Shown here one piece after another: positions 11,701-25,510 of a DNA stretch of 64,000 bases. The stretch's first letter is position 1. Each line of letters opens with the position of its first letter. Source of the DNA: Metaphire vulgaris (Eukaryota > Annelida > Clitellata > Crassiclitellata > Megascolecidae); NCBI GenBank assembly GCA_018105865.1, contig CM030868.1:9188245-9252244 (forward strand). The letters run 5' to 3'. A model generated the notes under the pieces. That model was not told the DNA's origin. It was given only the letters and a program-made list of their open reading frames with translations, and ran no database searches. Position numbers and translations under genes: made by a program.

Positions 11701-12896
11701 TGTTGAAAGCATATGATGCATAACAAATTGCATAATAAAAGAAATACAAGTCTGGTGTCTGGTATTGTTTGTTTTATATTTCATATAGTGCTCTTCCATT
11801 AGCAAATTCTAGTTATTTAGCTCTTTTCTTACCAAATCCGTTATTTAACGCACTTTCATTAGCAAATTCTAGTTATTTAGCGCTCTTTTATTAGCAAATT
11901 CTAGTTATTTAGATCTTTTGTTACCAAATTCGTTAATTAGCGCTTTTGTTAGCTAATTCTAGTTATTTAGCACTCTTTTGTTAGCGAATTCTAGCTATTT
12001 AACGCTTTTATTTTAGCGAATTTGTTAAGCTCATCTATTTAGCGCTTTCGTTAGCAAATTCCAGCTATTTAGAGCTCTTTCGTTAGAAAATTCATTATTT
12101 AGCTCTTTTTCCTTAGCGAATTTGTTATTTAGTTAGTTAGTTCACGTAGCCAGCAGTGGGGCATTGCGTTGCCTCAATACTGTGTTCTTTGAGACTGACG
12201 TGTCACCAGAGAGAGGTGGGAGGGATGTTGTTACACTGTCAAAGCTGTTAATCCACCACTTTTGAGGTCACCACTGAGGGCAGTTCCAGGAGTTATCAGG
12301 GGATGTCCAGATGCCAGGTTCACCTGATGCTGTAGGATCTGGTGTGCCGGCACATCCTCTTCAAGACAAGCTACGTGACTGAATGAGGCAAGACAACGCT
12401 TGGACAACAGTTCAGTTAGCTTAGGCAGTGCTGCATGCCTGAGGACTTCGTGATTAGTACTAAAGTCGTACCAGAGTATTCCCATCCCATGATAATTACT
12501 TAATAACTATACATTATATAAATAAATATGTTATGCAAATAAATATACATTACATAAATATACATTACATAAATAATTATATGTTGTCTACCTATTTAAT
12601 GCTCTTTACTTAGAGAATTCTAGTTATTTAGCGCTTTCATGAGCGAATTCTTGCTATTTAGCACTTTTGTGAGCGAATTCTGCCTATTTAGCACTTTCAT
12701 TAGTGAATTTTACTTATTTAGCTCTTTTTCATTAGCAAATTTTTGCCTAACGCGTCATAGATAAAATGGCAGTAAATATTATAATGCATTATTTACAAAT
12801 GGCGGACCTGTGATCTCGGTGAAATTTCAATAGATAAGTTCCTGTTAGCATAAGACGCCACCTGCAAATCTGATGTAATAATGTCCAACTTATTAA

Positions 12897-12942
<46 letters not shown>

Positions 12943-15710
12943 TAGACAATTTCTATAGCTTATGACTTATAACCTCGTCTATTCAAAGAAAGAGCAGAGG
13001 ACAACTCAAAACTACAAGAAGTCCATACTGTCTGCAAATTTGTAACTAAATCTATGTGCAAGATGCCGGCAAACCGCCAAGAATAATGATTTTCCCAGGA
13101 ATGCGCATGCATGTGCAAGGCAACCAGAAGTGCCCTACCAAAAAATTAACTAAGAAACGATATGAACAATCAATCTTATTCTTTTATTTCAACATTCATT
13201 TCAATAAATCATTATTTAAAATCATATAATAAATAATTATTTAAATGGTGATTAAACAGTTTTTATTTGACTGTCAATTTTTTCCCCCGGAATATTGAAT
13301 TTCACTTGTAGCTCTTCATGTATGCTTAGTTGCCTATAGGCAACTACTTCGCCGTAAGCGTGAAGCCTTCTGGAACGGCAAAGTCGACTCAGAGCGTGCT
13401 GATCCTCGATGTCTCTGGCGGTCCTTGAGCACTCTACTTGGCCGAGGTCGAATACAAGCTCACGGAACTCCCACAGCTGACGCCTTCGCCGAATACCTGC
13501 GTGATAAAGAGGCAGGGTTGTGTGCAGCGACAGATGATCATATTGCTCCTGTGCCTAGTGTACCACTCACACAGTGCTACTTCGGATCATTCCAGCCTCT
13601 TTCTACCGACGAGGTGGTCTCGCACATACGAGCACTGCCAGATAAACAATGCGCCAACGACCCTCTGCCGACTGTTCTTCTAAAGGAATTCTCCGATCTA
13701 CTTGCACCGTTCATCACTGCACTCTTCAATCGCTCGATGTCCGCCGGAATCGTGCCGACAACATTCAAGTCAGCCTACATAACCCCAAGACTTAAGAAAT
13801 CCAACTCAGACCCCGCCGATGTGAAGTCGTACAGGCCGATCTCTAACCTGACAGTTTTATCAAAGCTTCTCGAGCGGCTCGTTTCTCATCAACTCATCCA
13901 CTACCTGACAACATCCAATCTGCTTCCCGATCTACAGTCTGCATACCGCGCCTACCACTCTACTGAAACTGCTGTGATGAAAGTTACATCTGACATTCTC
14001 CGTGCGCTCGACAGGGGGGATGTAGCAGTCATCGTGCTGCTGGATCTTACTGCCGCCTTTGACACAGTGGACCATGGCACGCTGCTGCGTAAGATGGAAG
14101 CTTCGTTCAGAGTGGGCGGCTCAGTGCTCCAGTGGTTCGCTTCCTACCTATCGAATCGCATGCAGCACGTACGCTGCGCCAACTCTGCTACGCCGCTGAA
14201 CCAGGTATTGCGCGGGGTTCCACAAGGGTCCGTCCTGGGACCTATTCTTTTCGTGCTCTACATTGCTGACATAGTGAGCATCGTTCAGCGGTTTGGATTG
14301 CATGCTCACCTCTATGCAGATGATACACAGGTATACGGAGCTGTTCCCCTGCGACAACCGAACTGCTCCAGCAGAGAATCACGCTGTGCCAGAGTTGTCC
14401 AAGTGGCTGAAGTCGCATTGGTTACAGCTCAATGCTGCTAAGACCGACTGGTTGGCTGCAAAGACAGAGAATTTGATACCGCTGTGCATGCGTGACATTG
14501 ATGTGCAGTTGTCCAATGAAGACACACGTTTGGCTGAAGTGCCCTCAGGCTGATTAGAAGTATTCGTCGCTCAGTGTCAGCCACTGTTACAGTCTCAATC
14601 TGGTGTTGACCAAATTAGATTAAGACCGAATACGGTCCTTCTCAACCGTCTTCAGTCCGTTTGGCTGCTGATGATTATATTCCACCAGGTGAACCTCCAC
14701 CGATTTGCACTGAATGGTGCCTACTGATGCCTGAATGGTGTCGGCCCTGCATACCTGGCGACTGAACTGGTACGAGTAGCTAACTTGGAAGGTCGGCAAC
14801 GCTTGAGATCCGCCGTTCCACCTCACTGGTCGTCCCAAGGATGCGCCTTGAACTGTCGGTGATCGTGTGTTCCCTGTTGCGCGTCGAGAGCGTGGAACTG
14901 TCTGCCTCCATTTGTGCAGCTCTCTCCTTCTCTCAACACCTTCAAAGAGAAGCTTAAAACCTGGCTTTTCGCAGGAGCTACTTGTGATTTCTTGTGTTTT
15001 TGTATGTGTTCACGCAGTTCTTTTAGGACGAGTTACCACATTAATCAGTACGTTAATAATAATAATAATAATAATAGTCTTTGGTTGGCTTAGCCATGCG
15101 TTATATACATGTACACTGGTACAGTATATCTCACCTTTATGGTTTTATTTAGGGATCGACCAGAAATCACCCGGCATTCGCCTCGGGCCGAGTATCACCT
15201 TTTTGCAAGTATTCACCTCGGCAAATATTGGCATCCGAAGCAAATATCGGCAAGCAAATAGCTGCCATTAGCAATAGGCTATTCGGGACCTAAGTTAGCA
15301 GCAGAAGGAAACTATGTTTATATGTCCAATTTGAAGCAGAATATTGACAAATGATTGTGTTTGCCCAGGTTACTGAATAGAGAATCGGTTTCCCATACTT
15401 AAATAATTGGGGGAGAGAGACAGAGAGAGAGACAGAGACATAGTCAAACAGAGACAAACAGAGAGGGAGAGGATAGAGAGACTCAGGCCTTTTCCTATTG
15501 GCTGGGTTTTAGGCCAAATCAGAAAGGACTTAGCCAAAGGTGGTGGTTGATTGACACCTAAAACAACTGTTGCATGGAATGAGAGAGGGCTTAGCCGATG
15601 GTACTCGTGAATAGAAAATCGGTTTCTGATACTTAAACAATTGATGTAGGCCTATTCTAGCAATATCTCGGTGGAGGGAAATCCAATTTAAGGCAATCTC
15701 TGTTTATTTG

Positions 15711-15749
<39 letters not shown>

Positions 15750-18700
15750 GCAGCCTCATTTAAATGTCTCTTTCTGTCTGTCTCTCTCTCCCTCCCTCTC
15801 TCCTCTATGTCAGTGTATCTCTCTGTCTGTCTCTCTCCCTCTCCCCTCACCTCTGTCTGTCCATCTTTCTGTCTGTCTCTCCCTCCCCCTCCATTCCTCT
15901 CTCTGTTCACCAGACTGCAATATTTGCAAAAAAAGGACACCAGTCTTAAATACAATTCTCTATTCTACCGGCAGCCAGTGTAACTTTTGAAGAACAGGTT
16001 TAATGTCATGCTTACGAGTTTTTGTAATGGCCCCAGTAACAGAATTCTGAATCCCTTGAAGCTTTTGCATAATACATTTGGTCATACCATTGTAAAGCTA
16101 ATTGCAATAATCAAGTCTACTGCTGACAAAGGGCATTGGCAAGAGAAATCAGAGCAGGCTAAAAATAGATATACAGGGCACAAGATCATGAATTCATTGA
16201 ATATCTCTGATTTGCAAATGAGCAGCTCTGCTGAACTTATTTATATGATCATTGAAAGACATGTTCTTATCAAATATTACACCTAGAAATGTTAAATTTA
16301 AAGGGACGTATGTCTTCAAATTTATTTAAATTAAACGATGTACCAAAAAGTAAAAACTCTGTCATTGAAGGGTTTAATACAAGCTCATTATCAAACATCC
16401 AAGACTAAACGTTTTTCATACAAACGGATACATTTTCTAGTGACACTGAAGAGGTTTTATCGTCAAAGGCAATGAATAACTGCATATCACCAGTGCAGAA
16501 ATGATAGTCAAGAGAGAAATGTGAAAGAAGTGATCAAACGGGCATTGTATATAATGTGAAAAGGAGACAGCCTAAAACAGATCACTGGGGAAAACCAATA
16601 TCTATCTTAACTGAATTTTACTAAACACCATTACAGTAAACAGTATGACTGCAATGTTGAAGATAAGATTTGAACCACTCCAATGCAGTACCCGATATGC
16701 CAAACCAAAAAGGATGTAGTCCTCGAGACCACGGTCTCGAGCAGTCGTGAGACCGATTTTTTGTGGTCTTAGTCATGTCTTGGTCTCGACAGCTAAGGCC
16801 TCGGTCTTGGTCTCGGTCTTGATGAATTGGTCTCGGAAATTTTTCGAGACCACTATACAGGGTGGCACATGAAAAACCGGACTAGTCACATTTAGGTTTG
16901 GCATTTAATATAACATTGAATGAACTGTAAAATTTCAGGGTTTTCTTAATGCGTAAGAAATTTCAGTCAAAGTGATGTTCAATATGTCCTGCTGCGATAA
17001 CCAATGATAATTGCTTGCGTCAGAAACACTTGACACCAACGACCTGTATCAGCATCGATGGACTTGAGGTACAACCCGTGTTGTCTGTCCGGAATCTCGG
17101 GATCCACATCGATAGCACATTATCGATGAGGACCCATGTATCGAAGACAATTGCCAGCTGCTTCAACGCACTCCGGCTGATCAGAAGTGTACGAAGATCA
17201 GTGTCTGTCACCGCTCTCAAGTCACTGGTTTCATCATTGGTGCTGACCAAACTAGACTACGGGAACGCGACACTCGCCGGATCACCGCAACACCTGCTGG
17301 ACCGTCTCCAGGTCGTATTGAATAGGCTACAGCGGTGCGGTTGATCTTCCAGGTCCCTTCTCGTGAACATGTAACACCGCTTCTACGAGACTTACACTGG
17401 CTATCAATGCCGGAGCGGATTCAGTTTAAGTTAACAACACTGGCTTACCGCTGTCTGAATGGTATAGGGCCAGAGTACCTAGCGACAGAATTAGCACGAG
17501 TCGCAGATCAGGCTGGTCGGCGTCGCCTGAGATCTGCTAGAACCGCTTCTCTGGTCATGATCGTGCCTTTCCCGTGACTGCTGCAAGGGCATGGAACCAC
17601 CTGCCTTCTTCAGTTCAACTCTCCCTAACGCCAGACACCTTCAAGAAGAATCTTAAAACTTGGCTATTTCGCACTAGCTATTGTAATTTATAATTTGTAA
17701 TGTGTCCACGCAGTCACTGTATTAGTTGCCACATAAATCTCTACGTTGTATAAAAATAACATAATAATAATAATAATAAAACTGTCCATTAGCCCGGTTG
17801 ATAGAGGTCTTGGTCTTGCTTGGTCTTGGAACTGCTGGTCTTGACTACATCTCTGCAAACCAATGCTCAAGTCTATGGAACAGTGATGGGCAACTAGTTA
17901 ACTAACTAGTTACTAACTAAAACTTTAGCTCCAGTTATGTTACTGCGCTATATAAATTGTCACAGATAATAATAAAAATAATAATAAAAATAATAAAACT
18001 AAAATTGTTTAGTTAATAACTAAATAGTTTTACTAAAACTTTTTAGGTGGTGTCCCGAATTCTCAATATCAGCCCCTTTTCAATCTATTCTTTTCTGGGT
18101 CATTTTTTACAAACAAACTTGACAAACTTGTGTTCCTGCAGTCTAGGCTAAGACTTAAATATTAAATAGACAATAATTAATGATTTCAATGATTCATTGA
18201 CTGATATGTTCCTGTTGGGAGCATCGTCTATGTTTTCATGAACACATACCTGATACCTAGGAAATAGTTTTAAAATTAGTTGCAAAAAGTTTAACTATAT
18301 TTTTTTAGTTTAGTTAACTATTTTATAAAGTTAGTCTGCAACTAAAAGTTTAACTACTTATTTCTAGTTTAAATTTAGTTATAGTTTAACTAATGTTTTA
18401 GTTAGTTGCCCATCACTGCTAAGGAGAAGGATTGCATGATCAATTGTATCAAGAGCCGCAGACAAGTCTAGTAAAATAAGTGCAGTTACCTTGCCATTAT
18501 CCATAGCAGACAAAATATAATAATGAACAGCCAGGAGAGCAGTCTCTTCAGTTGAATTAAATTTGACATGCAGATTGCTTATTTATTTGAATAAGCACAA
18601 TGTCTTCAACAAGGTTAGATAAAAAATTTTAATTTGAGATAAGCCTATAGCTATAAAAATCATATGAGTCGAGTGTTGTTTTTTTCAGTAATGGGTAGAC

Positions 18701-21700
18701 AAGAGTGCTAGCATAGGTTGATGGGAAGGTACCTGAAGACAGAGATAGACTAACCAAATGGGTAATTACTGGCCCAAGCACATCAAAACACTGCTTAAGG
18801 ATATAAGTTGGAATAACATCCAGCAGACACTTTTTATTCGGCAAATAGTGGGGAAGGGGTTTTCGGCAGTGAGCAGTTGTCTTCTGTGGGATATGTTGGA
18901 AATTTCAGCCTGATGCTAGATATTTTATCTGATAACAAACATTCTGCTCAAACCAACAGCAGTATGGACAGTGGACACAGGAGGACAATTAAGGCAGAAG
19001 GGAAGAGCTAATGCAGATGTTTGTTGCAATTCTAATGATCCAATTTTCAAGACATCGACATCCAACAATTCTCATTTAACTGAATACTAAAAAGAATAAA
19101 AGGAAATAGTTAATAAACTTGCCCTTAGAAGGTCTGCAAGGTAACTTTTGAGAAATTCTCTCAAACGCTTGTACAGTTCAAGGCCAACAAACTGGGCACC
19201 AGGACTTTGAGTCTGGTTCTTTTTGCTGCGTGTTCCACTCGTACGTGCAGAGCTATGAAGACTAACATGACTTCCTGAAGTACCTTGTGTCACATTTGTA
19301 CAATAATTATAAACATGTCTAAGAAAGCAGTTAAAGAGTCATTCAAATATATTTCTAAAACATTTTTCTCTTTTAATCCAACATCATTCAAGACTACTTC
19401 TCAAATCACACTTCATATAAACATCACCTGTAATCAATATATGAAAGATGCTACACAAATCATCAAACACCTTACTTCATTACAAATAATTTTCTAGGCA
19501 TCACCGATTATTTACTCAAAAAGTTGTAGATGATGTACAATTCCACTTTCAAAAATATTTTTAGCTCACCTACATCATAGTCTATGCCAGGGTTCTCCAA
19601 CTGGTGGCCCGCGGGCCGGATCCGGCCCGCGGGTCAGTTTCACCCGGGCCGCCACTGAGTTTGGGACAATAACAATTTTAGCTATAGGACCGGTTATTAC
19701 CGTATATATTCTCGATAAAGTCGAGAAATTTAAGGTCAATTCACAGGTTATATATCCTGACTTCGACTTATATGCGAGGCACTAACCTGTTGGGTAAAGT
19801 TTCCATATATAGGATGTCGAAAATAATTAATTTAGCTAACTCTTTACATAATTAATTATTTTCAGAATACGCTACGGCATCTAAATAAAAGTTGACATCA
19901 GCGATTTTAAGATTGGTAATTTATAGGCGCCACATAAATATTAATTAATTATTGGCACTACATAAATATAAAAAATTCAAGATTACCGGTAATTAATATT
20001 TTTATATTGTCAAGAATGAGCTAATAGCAGATTTAAAATTTTCTTAATCGTCAGGAATCAATCTAGGAATGTCAAAATCGTTCAGTTTCTCGATAGTTCA
20101 AAGCTAAAACGCAGTTTTTCAATCAAAACGATGGCGCCGCTGCCGCCACATGCCCACTTCGCGTCCACCATTGTTCCAACTCTCACTATCACCTCAAAAG
20201 GGTTCGCCGCGGTGACGTCACTTCGACTTATAGCCGGGTCAATGACTTTAGACACCTTCAAATCCCCAAAATCTAGGGGTCGACTTATACTCGGATCGAC
20301 TTTATCGCGAGTATGTACGGTATTGCTATTTTATAGGATTATACTAAAACTAGGAGGTTGCAAAATTGCTCACGTATCCACACTATCCACACTATCCGGA
20401 CTATCCACACTATCCGGACTCCACACTAGCGTGTTTTATGTGTCCATTTTGTCACTATCCGGACTATCCACACTTCCTACCAAATGAGAGGACTTTCTTG
20501 TTCGGTCTTCGAGACTTGTTCTGACCGTTTGTTTCTGGATGTTTTCTAAGTCCGCCATCTTGTCTGCTGCAAAATGGCTGTTTTTGCGTGTCTGGAATGT
20601 CGCCCTTGGATTTTTATTATTATTATCTGATAATTTATAGAGCCCTTCGCCAAATCAAGTTTTACAATAAAGAGTTAGCCATCATACGATACTAAACAAG
20701 TTGTTTTGAGATTTTTCTTGAACTGATCCAAATGAGAGTCCGGACAGTTTCCCTTGCTGATCTTTCACCTAGAATCGGGTGGTGGGATGATTAGGAGACC
20801 TTCTGGAGCTAACTCTTATTGGCCGGCGTAGTCTCAATCAGTATAATCCAGGTTTGTTTTATAGCTGGATGTCTTCGTTCAGGAACTCGTAGCCAGTGCA
20901 ATTTATCTCTTAAGTAAGGAGTGATATGATGCACCATCTCGCAAAAAATTAGTCTCACAGATGTGTTCACATCTTGTCCTGGCAGTCCAAAATGGCAGAA
21001 TGACATCGCCAGATAGCGTCTGATCTGTTTTCCGCATACTCTTGTTATATTATGCACATGACTCTCCAGGGTGAGTTTCTGATCCAAGATGACTCAAGCC
21101 GCAATTCCTTGGCAATCGCGCGCCTGCAATGGAGAGTGGGGTTTGGCTTAGTAGATGAGTCCTTCGAGCTGAACGAGAGTATTTCTTTTCCCTGTTTTGC
21201 CATCCACTGGGGTAGCATTCACTCCAAGGTTGGTGAGAACCTGGATGTCGTGGACCGAAGGAGAAAGTCCATAAGATCACTGGGTCAGACAAGTACAAGA
21301 CGAAGAGTAATGGGCCTAGCAGAGCCCTGTGGTAAAAGGATGGAAACAGTCTGAGTCCTGACAAAATAATGGATAGCGCCATGGCACTCAATAAGAGCCT
21401 GTTGAGAAGATGCAATCCAAAAGCTGATGAAAGATCAAGCAGACACAATAATGCAAAGCCGACCGTTTGCCACTGCAACACGTGAAATTTAAATCAGCGT
21501 CTCGGTTGAGTAACCTTGACGATATGCGATTGTTCTTCTGGCATAGACCATTTTGCATCAAGTGTAAGCTGTATTTATCGACTGTTTTGCTGGGACTGAA
21601 CCTTTGCCCATCCATGGATAGAGCTAAAAGGATGGAGTGGCTCTGATAAAATCATGGAGTGGCACCAATAAGAGAGAGTGCAACCACTTTCAACGCAAAC

Positions 21701-24700
21701 ACATTACAGTATATTTACAACTCTAGTCACATACACACACAACTTTAGACTTACAGAGTGCAAAAATGAATGAGATGCATTAGTGGAGGTCAGCATACCT
21801 AGGGTGCAAGGTTAATTTGTGAATAGTACAGTTAGCTGTGGAATGACATGTGCTGCAGAGTGACCATTGCTCTACCAAACAGAACCAAATTGGAGTCATG
21901 AAATATTATACATGAATACAATCCCCGATGAAAATTGGGGTACCAGGGACAACATTCCTTCTAAGCTATGCAGCTGTGTGATTGCAGCTCCTTTGAATAA
22001 GCCACGAAGCAGTTGCAAAACTCAGCGCACAAGTTTTGGTAGCAAATGCTTAACTTAAGGCAGGCTATTGAAATACCTTATTTGCACAATTATTACCTGC
22101 AGGTAATACAAGAAATTACAAACCGCTGCCCAATCTTGATGGGGTATATTCATATGCGGGTTATACTGGAAACTTGAAACCTCGTCAACACTCACGATGC
22201 TCTGTCGGTGCTCTCGGCGCCCCGTCGGCACTCTCGGCGCCCCGTCGGTGCTCTCGGAGCCCCGTCATCGCTCTCAGCGCCCCGTCAGCGCTCTCGGCAC
22301 CCCATACATCATAGCGCCAACGCCTCCAAATACCTGAAAGACTAGTATATGCGGGTTATATTCGTGTGCGGCTTAGGCTGGGACATTGGAACATAATACG
22401 TAATTTTTCGCGGGTTATACACCTATGTGGGCTATATATGTGGGCGGATAATAATCGTGCAAATACAGTATTAACCTACTTACCTAATTTTTTGCCTCAA
22501 GGGAAGGCCAAGATCTGTGTGCATATGCAGTTGATCATAACAACCACAACCTAGGATTCAATTTTAGAACAGCGATCAGTTGATTATACCTGAAAATCCA
22601 GTGTCTGCCATGCCATTCAGTTAATGATGTGAATTATAAAACAGCTACTTACCGGAATTTTGAAGTTCACCGCATGTTATGTTATGTTAAATGGACAATT
22701 TATATAGTGCAGTAGCATAGTTAAAAATACCAAAGTCAAAAGCACTTTGACAATGCTGACATGTCAATGAAGGTAAGAAGGTGGCGATGTTAAAAGATCT
22801 ACTTGGATGATAAAAAGAACTTTGCCGCCGTAAGGAAATCCGGAATCAAGTCCTTGAGAAGCGGTCCTTCCTAGAAATAGTTCAGCAACATTGACGCGTC
22901 AATGAGTAGCAGAAGTAGATGCTGAAAATCCGCAAGTTGAAAGTAAGAATTCTCCGTACAGTAGCATCCGCCGGTGAAATCCAAAGAGCGGTCTTCCACA
23001 GAATAGTTTCGTTCCCGAGATCGACAAGACCGACAAAAGATGGAGATTCCAATGATGTCCAGAGCAGCAGTCAATAGCTTTTCCATCAAATTTCATGCAG
23101 CAACTGATTAAAACGGCTGACGGCAGATTCTCGACAGGCGAACAATCGATAGAAACTCCAGAACGACGTAAAAAAGTACAGGACAGCAAGATACTCCTCA
23201 GAAATCCAACGAGCGGAACCCAGTTCTCAGAAAGATGGAAGCGATGTCCAAGAACAGCAGTCAATCACATCCATGCCAAGTAGTAACATGGCGCTACATC
23301 AATGGCCGCCATTGCGAACAACCCGATGAACGGCAGCAACCGACTGGAACGTTCAGAACGACAAGAAAAGATGAGGATTGATAGAAACGCTTTGAAAAAC
23401 CGACGGACGAATCTTTAATCCTTGCACCCAACCATGAAATCAGGCGCAAAATGTCGGTGAATGCCAAAACAGCAACGAATTCGCAAGCGTGGACAACACG
23501 CGCAGGCAGCCATAGCGGCGCCACCCAGTGAACTCATGTGACAGCAGATCAATTTTTGTGGCTTTTCAGATCAATTTTTGTGGCTGCTACAAACTTTTAT
23601 GTAAACAACAACCTAGACATGCAGAAAATGGTCAAGTCTACATCAGTTGTTGGGTAAGAAAACGGTGTACTCTAGCTGTACTACTTCATAAAGATGTTTC
23701 CCGTTAGCTGCAACGGTAACCGGTCAAAACAACACACGACAAAACTGCACACATAAAATACCAACAAAAGAGCACAAAATTACTGACAAAACGGCACATG
23801 ACAAAACAGCACAAAAAAACAAAAAGTAAAATAAGGAAAAGGAGAAGGATGAAGAGGACAGGAGGACAAATAGAACAAGGACAAGGAGGACAAGGAGAAG
23901 AAGAAGCAACGATGATGATGAGTTCTCTGCTCCACAGCAGATCCAACTGGCTTCTACCACCTGGGATGATTTGAGCAAGGTGGTTTCCCGTTGTCTTCCT
24001 CACAGACATTTAGGGATAAATGACTTGTCCAAGGTCACTAAATGGTGGCTAGGGTCAAAATCAAACCCACTACCCTACAATTGCATGGCAAGAATCCAAT
24101 CACTACTCCACTGTGTCTCCAAAGCAAAAGCAACATTTAACAAGATATTAATCATTTTTACTGTTGACTGAAAGCACAGCAATTATAGAATACATTCAAG
24201 CAGTTACAAAAGTCTTTAGACCTAAGTCAATTTAATTTTTAAACTGATGACCATTTTTTGCTTCATTAAAACTTGCAACTGCCAACAAATTGTAGCAAAC
24301 TGACAAATTGCAGCAGTGTTGGTTGGTTGGCCACAAATGCCTACAATTTTCAAAATCTATAAAATCAACTTCTATTAAAAGCATTTCTCAATTTGAAAAA
24401 CATCTCAAATGAAAAACTTAAACAAGTCTATATACAAGCAGATGTTTCAATTAAAATAAGTACCGTATTTTCACGATTATTACCCACGGGTAATACAAAA
24501 AAATTACAAACTGCAGCATCCCTTGCGGAGTATATTCGTATGCGAGTTATACTGGGAACATGAAACAAAGAATATAAAAACACTGCTTTAAACTAGAAGT
24601 TCTATTAGGAAGTCACAGAAAATGCAGTACAAAACTAGGAGACGAAATTTCAAGATTGTTTTTGATGGATATCTAACCGGGAGATTGTTTTTGATGGATA

Positions 24701-25466
24701 TCTAACCGGTAAGTTGCTTAATATTGTACCCAAGCCGGGTTGGTGCCTTCTAGTTGTCGTGCACATGTGCATAAAAAAACGGATTATATTAAATGCAAAC
24801 CTAAATGTGACTAGTCCGTTTTTTGCGCCCCTGTAGATTTGAACACAATTACTTTCTCACGGTCAAACAAAGGGTCCAGATTACATATTGTTCCCATGGT
24901 TATTAAATAATTGGCCGGCAGACTTACAAACTGTTATTCAATATTAGACTAGATTAGATTAAATAGGCTAGATTTACCGTACATCATAGCGTCGAAACCT
25001 TCAAATATCTTAAGACTAGCATGTGCGCCTTGTGCGGCTTATGTGCGGCTTATGCTGGGACGTTGGAACATAATTTGTAATTTTCTGCAGGATATACACG
25101 TACGCAGGTTATATACATGTGTGGGTAATAATCATGCAAATACGGGATAGGTTTGCCAAAAAAAGTTCAAATTCCTTAAGTAGTAAAGTTACTTTTAAGA
25201 TCATATTTGGATTTTATTTTGCATTATTTAATCAATAAAAATAAATACACATATTACACATATAAAGAAATGACAGCAATGCTCACATTCTGGATGTGTA
25301 TTCAAGCAAATGTACAACCAGTGATTTACAGATTCACTCAGTACCATGTACAATATTATTATTACTAGTATTATAATTAACTAGACAATTTATATAGTGC
25401 AATAAGCATGGCAAGAATGTCCAACGACAAGAGCGCTTTACAATACCTACGTATACCCAATGGTAT

Positions 25467-25510
<44 letters not shown>

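Larger units (their letters stand above)
15915..18850 (-). pseudogene. L2/CR1-like retrotransposon relic split by two hAT-like insertions
   Basis: Read on the minus strand: [40 protein letters not shown] and [12 protein letters not shown] (18844-18629), a decayed RT core to 18420, then 17872-17864 and 16700-15920 with [33 protein letters not shown] and [11 protein letters not shown] second copy lies at 58195-60115. Comparing the two shows the segments 16709-17855 and 17881-18418 are insertions. Many stops; old. Confidence 0.85.

Noticed and set aside
11788..12743. Regular 30-bp spacing resembling a CRISPR array
   Set aside because: The repeats are contiguous with no unique spacers, units are diverged, and the context is a eukaryotic intron.
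23704..24009. 101-codon minus-strand frame rich in Leu/Phe/Cys as a membrane protein
   Set aside because: It is a translation of A/G-rich low-complexity DNA and overlaps a SINE.
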